Assembly: GCA_038030265.1 (NCBI GenBank)
Contig: CM075942.1
Location: forward strand, 39,956,751 to 40,020,750
From: Corythucha ciliata
Taxonomy: Eukaryota; Arthropoda; Insecta; Hemiptera; Tingidae
Length of the DNA stretch: 64,000 bases
Direction of reading: 5' to 3'
The position numbers were made by a program, and so were the translations under genes. Under the pieces are notes generated by a model. It searched no databases. It worked only from the letters and a program-made list of their open reading frames with translations, and was not told the DNA's origin. Positions 21,064-32,489 of the stretch are shown here, piece by piece (within the stretch, counting starts at the first letter, position 1; each line of letters starts with the position of its first letter).

Positions 21064-23482
21064 CACAGCTGTGTAAACTCCGATTTTGATCCCAATTTTT
21101 TTGGTGATGGTAAGGGTCTATGAGACCAACGAATCATGCTTCCTTTTTCTGAATGGGCGCTAGGGGGCCCAGGAAAAAATCGGAAAATTCATCATTTCGG
21201 TAATATTCACAAGTTTTCCGCACGTAAAAGACCTGGGAAATTCGATAAAAATAATTTCAAAATTCTACAATTTACCAATGCTGTGATATGCCTAAAAAAG
21301 CAAATGGTGACCGGTGAGAACCACCTCATTTTTTCTTTGAATCTTAAAATGGACGACAAATTTGGGTTTCTCAACTCAAGAAACACGTAAACACATTTTT
21401 GCAGTGAAAACACACTACTCGCGTCAACATTAAGTCTCAAAAACAGCTGAAATACCACCCTCGGGGGCATGTTTGGTGGTTCTCTTGAAAACAGAGGCTA
21501 ACAGTCTCCATTATAGTTCATAACTCATCGTTTATCAATGCTACTTCACATTAGACGAGAATACGAAGTATTTCAAGAAACGACTTATTCTTTTGCATTC
21601 GATACCAAAGTTCATCATGCCGAGTTTGGTGGGAACCAGACAACTTTCAATTTTCGTCGTTTTTCGATGCCGGGGGTCCTCCTCTAGGTTTTATGCAATA
21701 TTGACCTCGAACTCGCATTTTGTCACAAAAATATTTTTTTTTTTTCGATGTGAAGAAAAAAAGTTAAACCATAATTACCACTTTTCCATGCAAACCCATC
21801 GAATATGCTTTCAAATGAGCCACAGCGGGCCTCTGTAGCCACATTTTTAGGAGAGTAAGAAATTTGTAAACGAAAAAAATAAAATAGTATGCCGAGTGCA
21901 TCAAGTACGATTTTATGCGCGAGTTGTAATTTAGTGCCAGAGGCGCAGCCGAGGGCAATAAATACTACGAGCGTATAAAATCTACTTATGCACGAGGTGT
22001 ATGCGCTATTTTTCGGGCGACTAAGGAATAATGCATGACGAACTTGTCCATGATCGAATGCCCCTACTTCGAACGACCTGCTCCTAGTGTAACCTACATC
22101 CAGACCCGAAATTTTAATTGCGCTAGTGCATTAGATTTTATGCACTAGTGCATTAGATTTTATGCCCTCGTGCATAATCCTCGACTTAATGCTCTACAAG
22201 GTCGCGTATAAGGCGGCACTTGATATGCCAGTCGCGCGAAAATAAAAATTTAAAACCCTTCAGAAATATTTTTACTTAGTATTAACAAAAGTTGGCATAT
22301 TTGAAATCCCGCCAAAACGAACATTTTCCGCAACGTAATATCCCTTGAATTCTCTGTCCTTTTCATGCTTCTAAATAGCTCATCTGTTTATCCTCCATTA
22401 CTTTATTATTGGAGAGCTCTAGAAGAAAATGAGACAAAGAAACACAATAAACCGCTCTCCGACAGCAACTTACAGATGCATTTTTTTCGGAAGGCGCATA
22501 TGACACAAACATGCTAGCTGGCGTGTTTGAAATGATATGAAACTTCAAAAATCGCGAATTCATTAACTGTTATGTTATTTTACGAACGGATCACGATTTA
22601 TGCTCTATTTTAGCGTAAATAAATCTTTAAAATGATATTTATAAATAATTTCTGACCCACGAAACTTCCTCATTGCAAACCGATTTCACGAGTTACGTTT
22701 TTTTTTCTTCCCGAGACAAGTTTTTAGGCAAATTTTTAGCCCATTTTTCAGCCGTCTCGAGGTGATTTTTTAAAAATTGCTGATGCATTCCTCCAATTTC
22801 AACTAAAATTAAACGTTATTATTTATTGAAAAGGCTCATAACCACATAATAATAACTTCCAACAACATCTTCCTACTGCCATTCTCCCCCGTAACCGTAT
22901 GAGTAGTTACCATAAAATGGCATACCCCTAATTATGTCAGAAAGCTGTTCATCTTGAGTTGATTCATTATTATTAGGTTTCGAAGGGTTTCTGGCGAAGG
23001 CACTGATAAATGTAACTTTGGCTCTGATGCACAAGTAGGAATGTAATTCAAAATATTTCAACAAAACTTCGTATGCCCCCGAGGGTGGTATTTCAGCTGT
23101 TTTTGAGGCTTAAAAATGACGCGAGTAGTGATGTGTATACGTGTTTTTTGGGCTGAGAAACCCAAATTTGTGGTCCGTTTTGAGATTCAAAGAAAAAATG
23201 AGGTGGTTCTCCCCGAACACCATTTGCTTTTTTAGCCATATCACAGCATTGGTAAATTGTAGAATTTTGAAATTATTTTTATCGAATTTCCCAGGCCTTT
23301 TACCCGCGGAAAACACGCAAGTGCATATTAGCGAAATGTTGAATTTTCAAAATTCGAAATTTCCGAATTTTTCCTGGGCTACCCAGTGCCCATTCAGAAA
23401 AAAAGAAGCATGATTCGTTGGTCCCATAGACCCTAACTATCACCAAAAAAATTGGGATCGAAATCGCAGTTTACACAGCTGT
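21064..23482. mobile_element. 2.4-kb foldback element with ~405-bp inverted arms
   Basis: The left arm (21064-about 21470, starting ACAGCTGTGTAAAC) recurs inverted at about 23078-23482 (ending GTTTACACAGCTGT). The arms are highly similar and include ATTGGGATC and GAATCATGCTTC blocks. Short frames seen in the arms are mirror images of each other and not genes. The interior carries a truncated copy of another repeat (about 22230-22680). No transposase is present, and no target duplication is clear. Confidence 0.9.
22230..22680. mobile_element. Copy 1 of the AATGAGGAAGTTTC element (left-truncated)
   Basis: Shares CTTCAGAAATATTTT, ATCCCGCCAAAACGAACATT and GGAGAGCTCTAG blocks with copies at about 31568-32233 and 51803-52691. 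Its right end GAAACTTCCTCATT is at 22664-22677. The left end, present in copy 3 as AATGAGGAAGTTTC, is absent. The interior reads GAGCTCTAGAAGAAAATGAG without insertion, so it serves as an empty-site reference for the other copies. Confidence 0.8.
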
Positions 23483-23610
23483 AGCAGTAACCTTAGATTA
23501 AGTTAGTGAATATTTTGGAAAACAAATAAAGTAAAAATAAATAAATAAATAGGAAGATTTAAGGTTTAATTTTTATTGTGAGTTAAGATTCGTTAAGTAT
23601 TCGAAAAGTA

Positions 23611-23800
23611 AGGGGTATTCATGCTCAGAAGTTTAACATATGTTATCGACGTAAACCCGTTTTATTTCGTATTTCCGTGCTCCGTATTCCGTATTTCGTA
23701 TTTGTTGTGTTCAGTTTCTACGTTTCTATGGCCTTACCCATCTGTTTGGAATTTAGCATAATAACAAATAGAAGGTTTAACATTTTTCGTGAATACCCCT
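23611..23800. mobile_element. AGGGGTATTCATG MITE, complete copy
   Basis: Ends are AGGGGTATTCATG at 23611 and GTGAATACCCCT at 23800, with GTA on both sides as a 3-bp target duplication (23608-23610 and 23801-23803). Interior words include ACATATGTTATCGACG and TTCTATGGCC. Further copies: 31691-31991, 58873-59840, and a fragment at 37951-38010. Confidence 0.88.
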
Positions 23801-23803
23801 GTA

Positions 23804-26490
23804 ATCTTTTAAAATAAAATCGTCCCTGTAACTAGAACTAGAGTAAACTCACGCTCTTTCTCGAATAGTACAAGACACAACAAGGAACGCACCCCCCCCC
23901 CCCCGTCACGGACTGCGTGACAGGCGCTCATTCGTCTGTCATTCAACCGTCGATCCTGGACAAGTGGTGAGTCCTATGCTATCCCCCCCCCCTCCCAGAG
24001 ACAGAGTGAGTGGGTCAGGTTTTGTGAACTTCGCATTTTTCTTTAATAAATTGGACACTTTTAAAAAATAAAACTATATTAATCAATTAATTTTAATTTT
24101 TTTTTTTCGTTTGATTTTTTTTTATTCGCGAATATTTTAGTTGGTAATGCGTAATTTTTCAAATTTTTCGCTTATACAAATAAGCGATTACTTTTTTCTA
24201 GACCGACATGAATCGAGGCAATATTTATTTATTACCTACGTACAACATTTTTTCCAATAAATCCCTCAAAGGTCCAATATACAGGGTGGTTCGAGAAAAG
24301 TGTGACAAAACGTTTTGGGTAAAACTACGTCAAAAGTGGAGTAGAATGCGACTTTCGCAACACAGCTGTGTCCTCTCCTTTAAGCTTCCGAAATTCGCGT
24401 ATTCTAAGGAATTTTCAGTTATGCCCGCTAGGATCACACCTCATCCTTATTGTTCGTCCAATTGACCTCGCTTGGTACGTCAAGTATTGAACTTACTTCG
24501 TCGACACTACCCTGCGTGGTGTTATTGTATTGTTTTAAAGTAAAACGTGAGGTAAAAAAAAAAAATCGAGGGGAGGGGCGATAACTAATTACTGAAGGAA
24601 ACCGACACTCCTCCCGACTGATAAAATACAGCGAAGGGCTAATAGAATCGAAAGGAAATGAAAAGAAAAGTTCCGTCTCACATTCCCCTACCTTTTTGCT
24701 TCAGTTTTTTCGTCGTCTGCCCCTTTCTTCACTCTTTCCCTTACAAACCTCTTTTTCCGCTGTAGTCTTCAATTTTCCTCCAGTAACTTTGCAAAAGTTC
24801 GGTACAAATTACTCGCGCTTCCCACACCATAATCCTCCTTAAAATCAACAAATTTATTCTTCTTTCCCGTGACCCTCATGAGTATGAGCAATGAGGTCTA
24901 CATTCTTAAACCCGGATTAAAACAAACAACTATAACATTTTTAGAGATAAAGAATCTATCCAGAGCTGGAAGGGGTAAAGCAGATAAAACCCATCCCCCT
25001 CCTCAACAAATAATTACTTCTAAGGTTGCACTTGCACTGCGTTTTACAGTGCGGCAACTATTTGTTCAACGATTGGAAGCTTAAAAGTAACAGGGTTTAG
25101 GGAGGATCTAAAGTTCTGAAGCGTACAATCTCAGCGTTGGGAACTGGGGTTTTTTAAGAATGCGAAATACGAATGTGTGCTTTAGATGCAACAAAATTGG
25201 AATTTCCACTAAGCTGTGGGAGCTGCGTATGAATCAAAACACCGCGTATGATCACGCATGATACTAGTTGTCAGCAATAAGCGTAAGAATTTATGCAGGG
25301 TTTTATTCCCAGGAACCATAGGTATCTTGATCAACGAGATTTCAGAAAGTTTCCTCTAATCCATAATTCCATGCTCCGCGACGAACAGAATACAATATTT
25401 TGCTGATTCATTTTTTCTTTATTTCCAATTGGCCCTTAGATTCGAGGACCTGAAACACTCGGATGAAGATAAATAAATTTTAATTTGATTTTTTTATGAA
25501 AAATAAGTTTTGAGTTTGAAATTGTACAATAAAACACCGATAATGCAGCTCTAACAAGTTGATTTAAGCCTAAAAAGTACGAGTGAATAGATCGAGATGG
25601 AGTTGAAAGTTCAGAAGAAATGTAACTTTTACATCCGTTACCTGAATGCGTTACATCGCGCATTTGAAGCAAGATTGCAGTGGTCGTTGAGTGACTGAGA
25701 ATGAGGCTGAAAAAGACTAATCGGATCCCTAGCTGGACTTTTTTCCGAATTCAACGCCCTGTGGGTGGGAGAGTGGGTTGAGAAAAGAAGTTTTTCCGGG
25801 GTCTAGTGGCCCTTCAAATTAATATTTTGCTGAGTTATTTAAGCAGCCCCAAATTAGGAGCATTTCACAGAACACCAACAGGCTGACTAAAAATGAGTCA
25901 CCCTCATAATACAAAAACGCTGCAGGCACTGGATTGAAGTTCCATCGCCGATAAAATGACACATGGGTTACTTGGTATGTTCGTTTAATCTCAAAGTTGG
26001 GCTCGTAATTGACAAATTGGACCCAGGAGGGGGCGCCGCAAAATTATGGTCTCCATAGCGATTTTGTCCACACCTTGGATATCTTCTGCGGCCTTCTTTT
26101 CTACTTCTAGATAAGTCGATTGTTCTTCACATAAATATCGTGGTGAGTTTTCTTCGGGGCACAAAACAAGCTTAAATGCCCGAATAAAGGCCGTTTTACT
26201 CGAACAATGTTTTCCTCTTATCTGTCCTTGGTATTCAGGCTGCTCCTTTTAATCTGCAATTTTATTTCTTTGGAAAATCTCAAGGCTTGACCACATGCAG
26301 ATGAACTTTTCCAAAGTCCTATCGAAAACAAAGACATAGAAGAACAAACAGAAATCATAGGGGGGAAGAAAGAAACTGGTTTTAATTGTTTTGACGGTGC
26401 ATTAAAATGCAGTCATGCTATACTTTAATTATGTAAAGAAATATGTGGTACGGTTGGCAATTCCTTCTACTTGACAACAAAGAACGAACT
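23804..26490. other. Intergenic, no gene seen
   Basis: AT-rich, with C homopolymers near 23890 and 23985. At 24279-24540 a segment begins ATACAGGGTGGTTCGAG, resembling the ends of the 54653-56099 foldback element, but its partner end was not found. No coding region is supported. Confidence 0.45.
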
Positions 26491-26900
26491 AACGCTAATT
26501 AACTAATGGACGACGAATACCAACCAAAGCCGAGGAATTACTTCGCGTTCATTTCAGCGTGAGAGAGGAAGACAGGGTTGTAACATAGGTAGTAACTGGG
26601 TGGGAAGTGAACTCCCGAGTCTCGAGTTTAGTGAGAGCCGAGCCGAGAGGAGAGAGGTCTGAAAAAGGCATCGCGAACGCGTCGTATTGGTGATTGCGTT
26701 TTAAGTTGCGGGTCAGTAGTCAGAGTAGTCAGTCAGTGGCTCGATGAGAGCGCTTGCGGATGCGTCATTCTCCACACCTCACGACTACCAGCGGGTCTTT
26801 CCGAGAAAGACGCAAAACTTCATCGGGTGGAGCTGAAGCTTGTGAAGCTCGATTACGGAAACTAGCAAGGAAATGGTCCTCCCGTCGATCTTTATAAGCA
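26490..26900. promoter_or_regulatory. CpG-rich patch, possible promoter or 5' UTR
   Basis: The stretch is richer in CG dinucleotides than its surroundings (CATCGCGAACGCGTCG near 26669) and has repeated TCAGT-like words near 26715-26740, resembling arthropod initiators. No exon could be joined to it. It may serve CECR2 on the minus strand, a gene not recognised, or nothing. Confidence 0.25.
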
Positions 26901-29020
26901 GCTAACTAACGTCACATAATGTTTTCTCTATGTTGGTACATGTATTTTTCTCCGCACGATCTCGTTATTAGTTATTACATACCTATTGTATTAAAAAGTA
27001 TTTTACTTGTTTGAAACATTTTTAGTTAGAAGAAAATAAAGCAAATAAATCTTGAATCACTCGAGACGATATCTCACCACCAACCCAAAACACTTTTACA
27101 CCCCGAGTATATACACATTTTTGACCGTACCGTCCCATTCCTACGTCCTTAATCTCTTCTCATTCGTTGCACTTAGTCTCCCAGAAATTTGAGTAATATA
27201 AAGCCTATAGGTCTATCAGGTGTAAGATGGGTTGAGCGTAAGAAAAGATTTGTATAATATCGATCGCTAATCCGGCCGCCGCCATTCATCCGTAATTCAG
27301 TGTTCAAGGGATCTCAAATAAGATGAGCGTATAAGTTTTTCACCGATTTGAAAACAATCGAATTTTACAAAATCATCCAAGGCAAACGGAAAGAAATCCC
27401 TTCCTTAAGGATGTCATCAAAAGAACGTAATATTTATCCCCCCCCCCCCCGTGAGCCGAAATTCTAATAAAATTATTTGCGTTTGGGGACACCTTGGAAA
27501 AACAGATCCTCCAAGCTTCCAAAGTAGGAGAAGATCGATGAAAAATACACGCGTCGAATGATGAATGGAACAAAAGAGGGTCAACAAGAGGAGGAGGCTC
27601 CTCTCGTTTGGAATGTGAATAAAGACCCACGGTGGCAAAAGTGAATTCTGAAGCTGTGACTGTTGGGGGGGGGGGTGTTTGGCGGCAACAAATACGATAA
27701 TGGTAAGGACTTAGTTTAGTCCACTTCGTTCAACCAGCGGAAAACATGGAATAGCGGTAAGATTCGGAAGAACAGCGTAAATAAACCTACTGCAGACAAG
27801 ATTTTGTTGAATGATATAGCAGCACTTGAATAACGGATTTTATTGTAAGACTAGCTTATCCTACCCGTATAGGTGGTATGTACCAGGGAAAAATATAGGG
27901 GTTGAACAATGAAAAACGAATGTAACACGACGATCACTAGTTTCAAGAAAAGTCGGGATAAACTACGCGTGTTCTGCGTACTCGTGAATGTGTTTGGCGA
28001 CTCCACGGTCCACAAGAGAAAGCCTAAAGTTATTTTGGAAGACATTCACTTCCAAATTGTTTAAAAACGGAGTGCGTAGTCCTAAAAACTCCTTAATTCG
28101 CTCTTACAACGCAGCCCGTCGTCGATGTTTCATACACGGAAAAACCAGGCTGAAATTTTTATGTAAAATGTGTTTAAGGTACGCTACCGTCAATATTACT
28201 TCGGCACATGCGAAAAAGATAGTGTCCCCTTAACTATCACAGCTACCCCAGGGAAGTAATAGCGTTTTCCATTAGCACAAAAAGTAGAGCTGGGGCTGCT
28301 CCAGGTCTGATCTGATCAGAGTTTGAAGGTTCCATTTGCCAATTGATCCTCAGCAGACTTTTTATTCGTTCCATTTATCCCTACGCTCCTCCATGGATCA
28401 GAGCTAGAGCAACTTCAACTGCTCCGTCAAAATCGACGGAGCGGTAAGCCTCTCTTGGAAGGTTCGTTGTGATAAGCATCGTTTTGAGTTCGTATTTTGT
28501 TTTTCGTCGCGGATGAACCCAACGATTTGTTGAACGAAAGCAGTTTAACAATCATTCAAGTTCTGTTATTCGTAGGTACCATTATCGTCGATTACTCAAC
28601 AGATCCAGAGAAGTGGTCAGATGAAGCCACTAGGCTCATTTTGAAATGTATGGAATGGATAACTCTAGTCTAGAGTCAAGCTCGTCCGGCGAAAAATATG
28701 AAAATAAGAAGACTACGTGGGCTATTATTGCACCATCAATCAATAAGGAGAAGACAGAATAACAAAAACCTAGTACCAGTGTTCCAATCGTTACAAAACG
28801 GTTCATCCGGATTCTCTACATTAATGAAGTTATTCCCTTTATGTATTACATATTTCCCCCAAAGCCCATTCCTTCATTTTTCCTGCCGCCACAAAGCGTG
28901 TTTGGTGGCCGAGAATTTATAAATTCGCAACTTGTTGTTATTAGATATCAATTATGTTCCTGGAAGAACATTTAATGGAATTGGGGGGGTCATGCTAATA
29001 AGTAAATTATCGTTAATAAA

Positions 29021-29110
29021 TACAAGTACTCCACACAAAAATATACAAGTACTCCACACAAAAATATACAAGTACTCCACACAAAAATATACAAGTGCTC
29101 CGCTCATGCA
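29021..29110. repeat. 23-bp tandem repeat, about four units
   Basis: Units starting TACAAGTACTCCACACAAAA occur at 29021, 29044, 29067 and 29090. The last is variant and partial. Sequence from 26900 to 29020 contains no recognised gene. Confidence 0.9.
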
Positions 29111-29448
29111 CGTAAATAAATTTGTACTTCCATTCAAAACAAACACAAAAACTACAAAACAGTCATGAGGAGGAACGTTGTTATTAAAGAGCGCTCTCTT
29201 CCACATGTTAAAAGTCGTTCCATTTCAACCTACTCTTAGCCACATTTTGTTTCGATCCGAGCGGGCTTGTGACGTCACAAGAGCGGCCCCAGAGCACTTT
29301 TGAAATGGCAAAAGGAAAACGCTATAAAATTTCCCTGAGCGCCGTAAGACAATTTAAACCAATCACTGATTATTCCTTCATGAAAGTATATCCGTCCAAT
29401 GGTAAATTTGTGAGTTGACTCGATGATTGATGTAAAACTTTGTTTTTA

Positions 29449-29825
29449 GCAACGATATATAAAAGAACTGGGGGCTTATTCTCTAACTCTGAAGCAATAG
29501 CTTTTTCGAAGTCATATGTTTATTTCATTGGTTTTCTTCAAACAAATGAATGAAATAGACACATGAATGGCGAAAAAAATGTTGCTTGTTGTTAGAGAAT
29601 AGGCCCCCTGGATTGCTCATCACTGCTGATAAAGACCAGCTGATAATAGCCATCAAATAAGCTCCCATAGTGGATGAGAGGGGTGGAGTTTCAAAATAAG
29701 TGACATATTGCCATAACTACACAAGGAGATGGACATGGTGATTGTTTACCAGGGGACGACCTGCCCCCTCCACGCCCCTCCAGTCCTCTGTGAGCAATCC
29801 AGGTTTATACATATATCATTGGTTT
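29449..29825. mobile_element. MITE, CCAACGATAT family, copy 2 (interrupted)
   Basis: Matches 9620-9842 throughout, including the GGGGACGACCTGCCC block. It is split by a second MITE at 29471-29607. A 35-base A-run (29909-29943) lies shortly downstream. Confidence 0.85.
29471..29607. mobile_element. GGGGCTTATTCTC MITE with CTG target duplication
   Basis: Inverted ends are GGGGCTTATTCTC and GAGAATAGGCCCC. CTG lies on both sides (29468-29470 and 29608-29610), and the uninterrupted host at about 9640 reads GAACTGGATTG, so the 3-bp duplication is direct. A second copy at 59674-59810 has CAG on both sides. The CWG 3-bp target is known for some Harbinger elements. Confidence 0.9.
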
Positions 29826-29907
29826 TTAGAACTGTGGCCGAAAAATTGTAACTTTTGTTGCAGCGACGTTATGTGCTCGGGTCAATACACTGCATGACAT
29901 GTTTCCA

Positions 29908-29908
<1 letters not shown>

Positions 29909-29943
<35 letters not shown>
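29909..29943. repeat. A homopolymer, 35 bases
   Basis: An uninterrupted A-run. No upstream reverse-transcriptase or SINE body could be recognised, so it cannot be assigned as a retroposon tail. A T-run of about 39 bases at 32446-32484 is comparable. Confidence 0.95.
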
Positions 29944-29947
<4 letters not shown>

Positions 29948-30029
29948 TCTTCATTAAGGTTATACCAGAATAGAATTTGAGGCGTTGTCTACAGTCTACA
30001 CGAAATCTTATAAGCCACCTTCACATGCA

Positions 30030-30130
30030 AGCTTTAAAAACTGAGCTGTGGCTTTCAACCACAGTGCTCCGAGTACACAGCGCGGAGCACTCTGATTGGT
30101 TAAGCCCACAGCTCAGCGCAGCACAGGAGA
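30030..30130. repeat. Nested short palindrome
   Basis: Outer arms ACTGAGCTGTGG / CCACAGCTCAGC and inner arms GTGCTCCG / CGGAGCAC form a two-step palindrome of about 90 bp. Probably a small MITE. Confidence 0.65.
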
Positions 30131-30259
30131 GCTGGGAAGCAAGTACGATGGAGTGCAATAATTTTAACACGGCGTTATCCTATCACAATTAAAATGGTTG
30201 TCATGTGGATACCACCCGTTTTATTCCATATAACACCCTTTCGTACTTCAGCATAATAC

Positions 30260-30640
30260 GTAAAATTGTTTTTTATTGAGCCAAATAACCCGCGAAATTG
30301 GTATTTTGAGTATGCCAAGTTCCGCGAATTTTGTTCTTTGAAGATACTAATTCTCAAGATTGGTTTTTTGAATGACAAAAGCCCTCAGATTGGTTTAATC
30401 AAGCGCAAAACCTGTGAAGTTGTTTCTACTCAGAGTCAATCCTCAATAGAGTCAAAAATAAGGGGTTTCAGGAGTTAAACCCGTGAAAGTGGTTTTTGGA
30501 AAAGCCGGAGCCTCAAAGTTTGTGTTTTTCATGTGAGCCAAGCTCATGACTTTTTTTCTACAGAGCCAAACCCTCAAGATTGTTTTTTTTCAACGATTAA
30601 ACCCCACGAAATCGGTTTCTTGAAGCTTTCTCATAATATC
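30260..30640. repeat. Decayed tandem repeat tract (second AAATTGG-type tract)
   Basis: Loose units such as AGCCCTCAGATTGGTTT and CCGTGAAAGTGGTTTTTGG recur at 33-40 bp spacing. Related in style to 7090-7650 and 61270-61960. Confidence 0.55.
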
Positions 30641-31091
30641 TCATAATGCTCTCATACCTCTCAGCTGTTTTAAGGTCTCATTAGTAGCAAAATTGATGAA
30701 AACTTCGCCATCCGATGGCCTTTCGAGTGGTCTATTACAAACCATATTTACGTGAACCACGCGAGCAGCAGGCACGCTAGAAACAGGAAAAAACGTAGAA
30801 AATGGTCGATTTGGAGCGATAATCACTTGGGATTATGTGCTTAGCAGACCCTCTAATTTTCAAAATAAGACGACTATGTGTTGTGGCGGTATGCTAACTT
30901 CATCCAGGGGCGGTGAGACGTGAATTCAAATGTAAAGGATAGTTTCTGAGCCCCCACCAACCCTACGGATGGATCCATAATTATTGTTTACTTTAACCAC
31001 TCGCCCCCGGCCGTCAAGCCCGGAGGCGGTGGTAGATTCCTTGTAATCTCGGCGTTAACACTAATTTCAACACTTTCCTTAAGAATCAAAC

Positions 31092-31413
31092 TAAAGGTCC
31101 GTTCCATTGTTTTGCGCTAGCTACACTAAGGCTCTATAAGTTCCTACGAGTACTGACATTCCACCATGTTTGGTCCCCCCCCCCTCATTCGCTGCTCCGA
31201 TCATGTAGGTTACGCTCACCAGCCAAACACAAGCCCTTCCCTCACTAAAGGACCACATATGGCGGGTATTGTCAGTACCTGTGTGTAACTATAGGTTCTC
31301 TATCTACACTAGTGTAGAAAACTATCTACTAATTTCATTGACTTATTCTGAAAAATTGAATGAAACCAGATGATTTTCTTCAAAAGTGTAGCACTCGCGA
31401 AACAACGGAATGG
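31092..31413. mobile_element. GGTCCGTTCCATTG MITE, interrupted copy
   Basis: The left end AAAGGTCCGTTCCATTG is at 31092 and the complementary block ACAACGGAATGG ends at 31413. The inner sequence matches 36164-36300 and 34258-34407 in reverse orientation. It is split by a second MITE at 31139-31303. A further segment at 31414-31574 ends CCTGAAACACCCTGTATA, the complement of the end seen at 63583. Confidence 0.85.
31139..31303. mobile_element. hAT-like MITE with 8-bp target duplication
   Basis: CTACACTA flanks it on both sides (31131-31138 and 31304-31311), inside another MITE whose other copies read TACACTAGTGTAG uninterrupted. Ends are AGGCTCTATAAGTTCC and CTATAGGTTCTCTAT. A second copy is at 42507-42708, flanked by ATTATGGA and ACTATGGA. 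Eight-bp duplications are typical of hAT elements. Confidence 0.85.
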
Positions 31414-31690
31414 ATGTCTCTCGTTAGCTTTTTGTGGGAAAGAGGTGGTTTGGCTTAAAAAACACAAAATTCTCTTTAACTCTGAAACGAAGCGTTTGCG
31501 ACCCTATGTCCATATGGTAATTTTGGTTCGCCCTACTTTAGTACAACCCCAGGAATCCTCCTGAAACACCCTGTATATCGTTGTACGCGCCTTCCGAAAA
31601 AAAAAATCACCTGTAACGTTGCTGTCGGAGAGCGGTTTGTTGTGTTTCTTTGCCTTATTTTCTACTAGAGCTCTCCAATAATGAAATAAT

Positions 31691-31991
31691 AGGGGTATTC
31701 ATGAAAAAATGTTAAACCTTGTATTTGTTATAATGCTAAATTCCGAATAGACGGGTAAGGGCATAGAAACGGAGAAACTGAACACAAAAAATACGAAATA
31801 ACAGGGTTTAAGGCCCGTTCACAAGCTCTATGTTTGCGTTGTGTGGAGTCTACGCAACCAAACAAATTTATTCCCTCGAAAAATGAAGCATTTTGATAGG
31901 TTGCATAGACACCACACAACGAAAACATAGAGCTTGTGAACCGGCCTTTACGTCGATAACATATGTTAAACTTCAGAGCATAAATACCCCT
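31691..31991. mobile_element. AGGGGTATTCATG MITE, interrupted copy
   Basis: Ends AGGGGTATTCATG and ATAAATACCCCT, flanked by AAT on both sides. The empty counterpart in the 22.3-kb copy reads GTAATGGAGG on the complementary strand. It is split by the 31811-31947 MITE. Confidence 0.85.
31811..31947. mobile_element. AGGCCCGTTCACAAG MITE with TTA target duplication
   Basis: Ends AGGCCCGTTCACAAGC and GCTTGTGAACCGGCCT. TTA lies at 31808-31810 and 31948-31950. The empty host at about 37960 reads GGGTTTACGTCG, so the duplication is read directly. Relatives lie at 49474-49748, 59455-59551 and 59552-59670. The TWA 3-bp target is characteristic of PIF/Harbinger. Confidence 0.9.
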
Positions 31992-32443
31992 AATGGAGGA
32001 TAAACAGATGAGCTATTTAGAGGCATGAAAAGACAGAGAATAAAAAGGACATTAATTATGTTGCGGAAAATGTTTGCTTTGGCGGGATTTCAAATATGCC
32101 AACTTTTCTTAATAAATAAAAATATTCCTGAAGGGCTTTACATTTTTATTTATTTTTTTATTTACATGGAAGGATTGACAGGTCTCATCGAAAAAAAAAG
32201 TGGAAAATGTGAAACTTCCTCATTGATTCACGAAATAACTGGGTGGTTCGCATATTTCTTCTACACTATTTCACCTTTTTGCCAGAAACAGAAAACAACA
32301 TTTGAAATTATTGGAAAAACTTTTTTATTTTGTGAGGTTTCTAACAATTGTTAAGGTTTGCATTTACGGGGGTTGCTCCCGAAGAGATCGGAGCAATGAA
32401 CTTCGAAAGTCCTGTAGAGGAAAACAGAATTCATGAGTTTCTT

Positions 32444-32445
<2 letters not shown>

Positions 32446-32484
<39 letters not shown>
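32446..32484. repeat. T homopolymer, about 39 bases
   Basis: An uninterrupted T-run. The sequence from 32485 to 34110 has no recognised gene or clear repeat. Confidence 0.95.

Positions 32485-32489
<5 letters not shown>

Larger units (their letters stand above)
31568..32233. mobile_element. Copy 2 of the AATGAGGAAGTTTC element, reversed and interrupted
   Basis: Reverse orientation relative to copies at 22230 and 51803: GCTCTCCAATAAT, GATAAACAGATGAGC and TTTGGCGGGATTTC blocks, then GTGAAACTTCCTCATT at 32217-32232. Interrupted by an AGGGGTATTCATG MITE at 31691-31991, itself interrupted at 31811-31947. Confidence 0.85.

Noticed and set aside
26505..26560. Short plus-strand frame MDDEYQPKPRNYFAFIS ending at a GTGAGA donor
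   Set aside because: Too short, and no second exon could be joined.
27071..27143. Candidate CECR2 start exon (minus strand, ATG then GTGAGA donor) with fitting phase
   Set aside because: The 20 encoded residues bear no resemblance to CECR2 N-termini, and phase agreement alone has a one-in-three chance.
29909..29943. A-run as a retroposon tail
   Set aside because: No SINE, LINE or processed-gene body was recognised upstream and no flanking duplication was seen.
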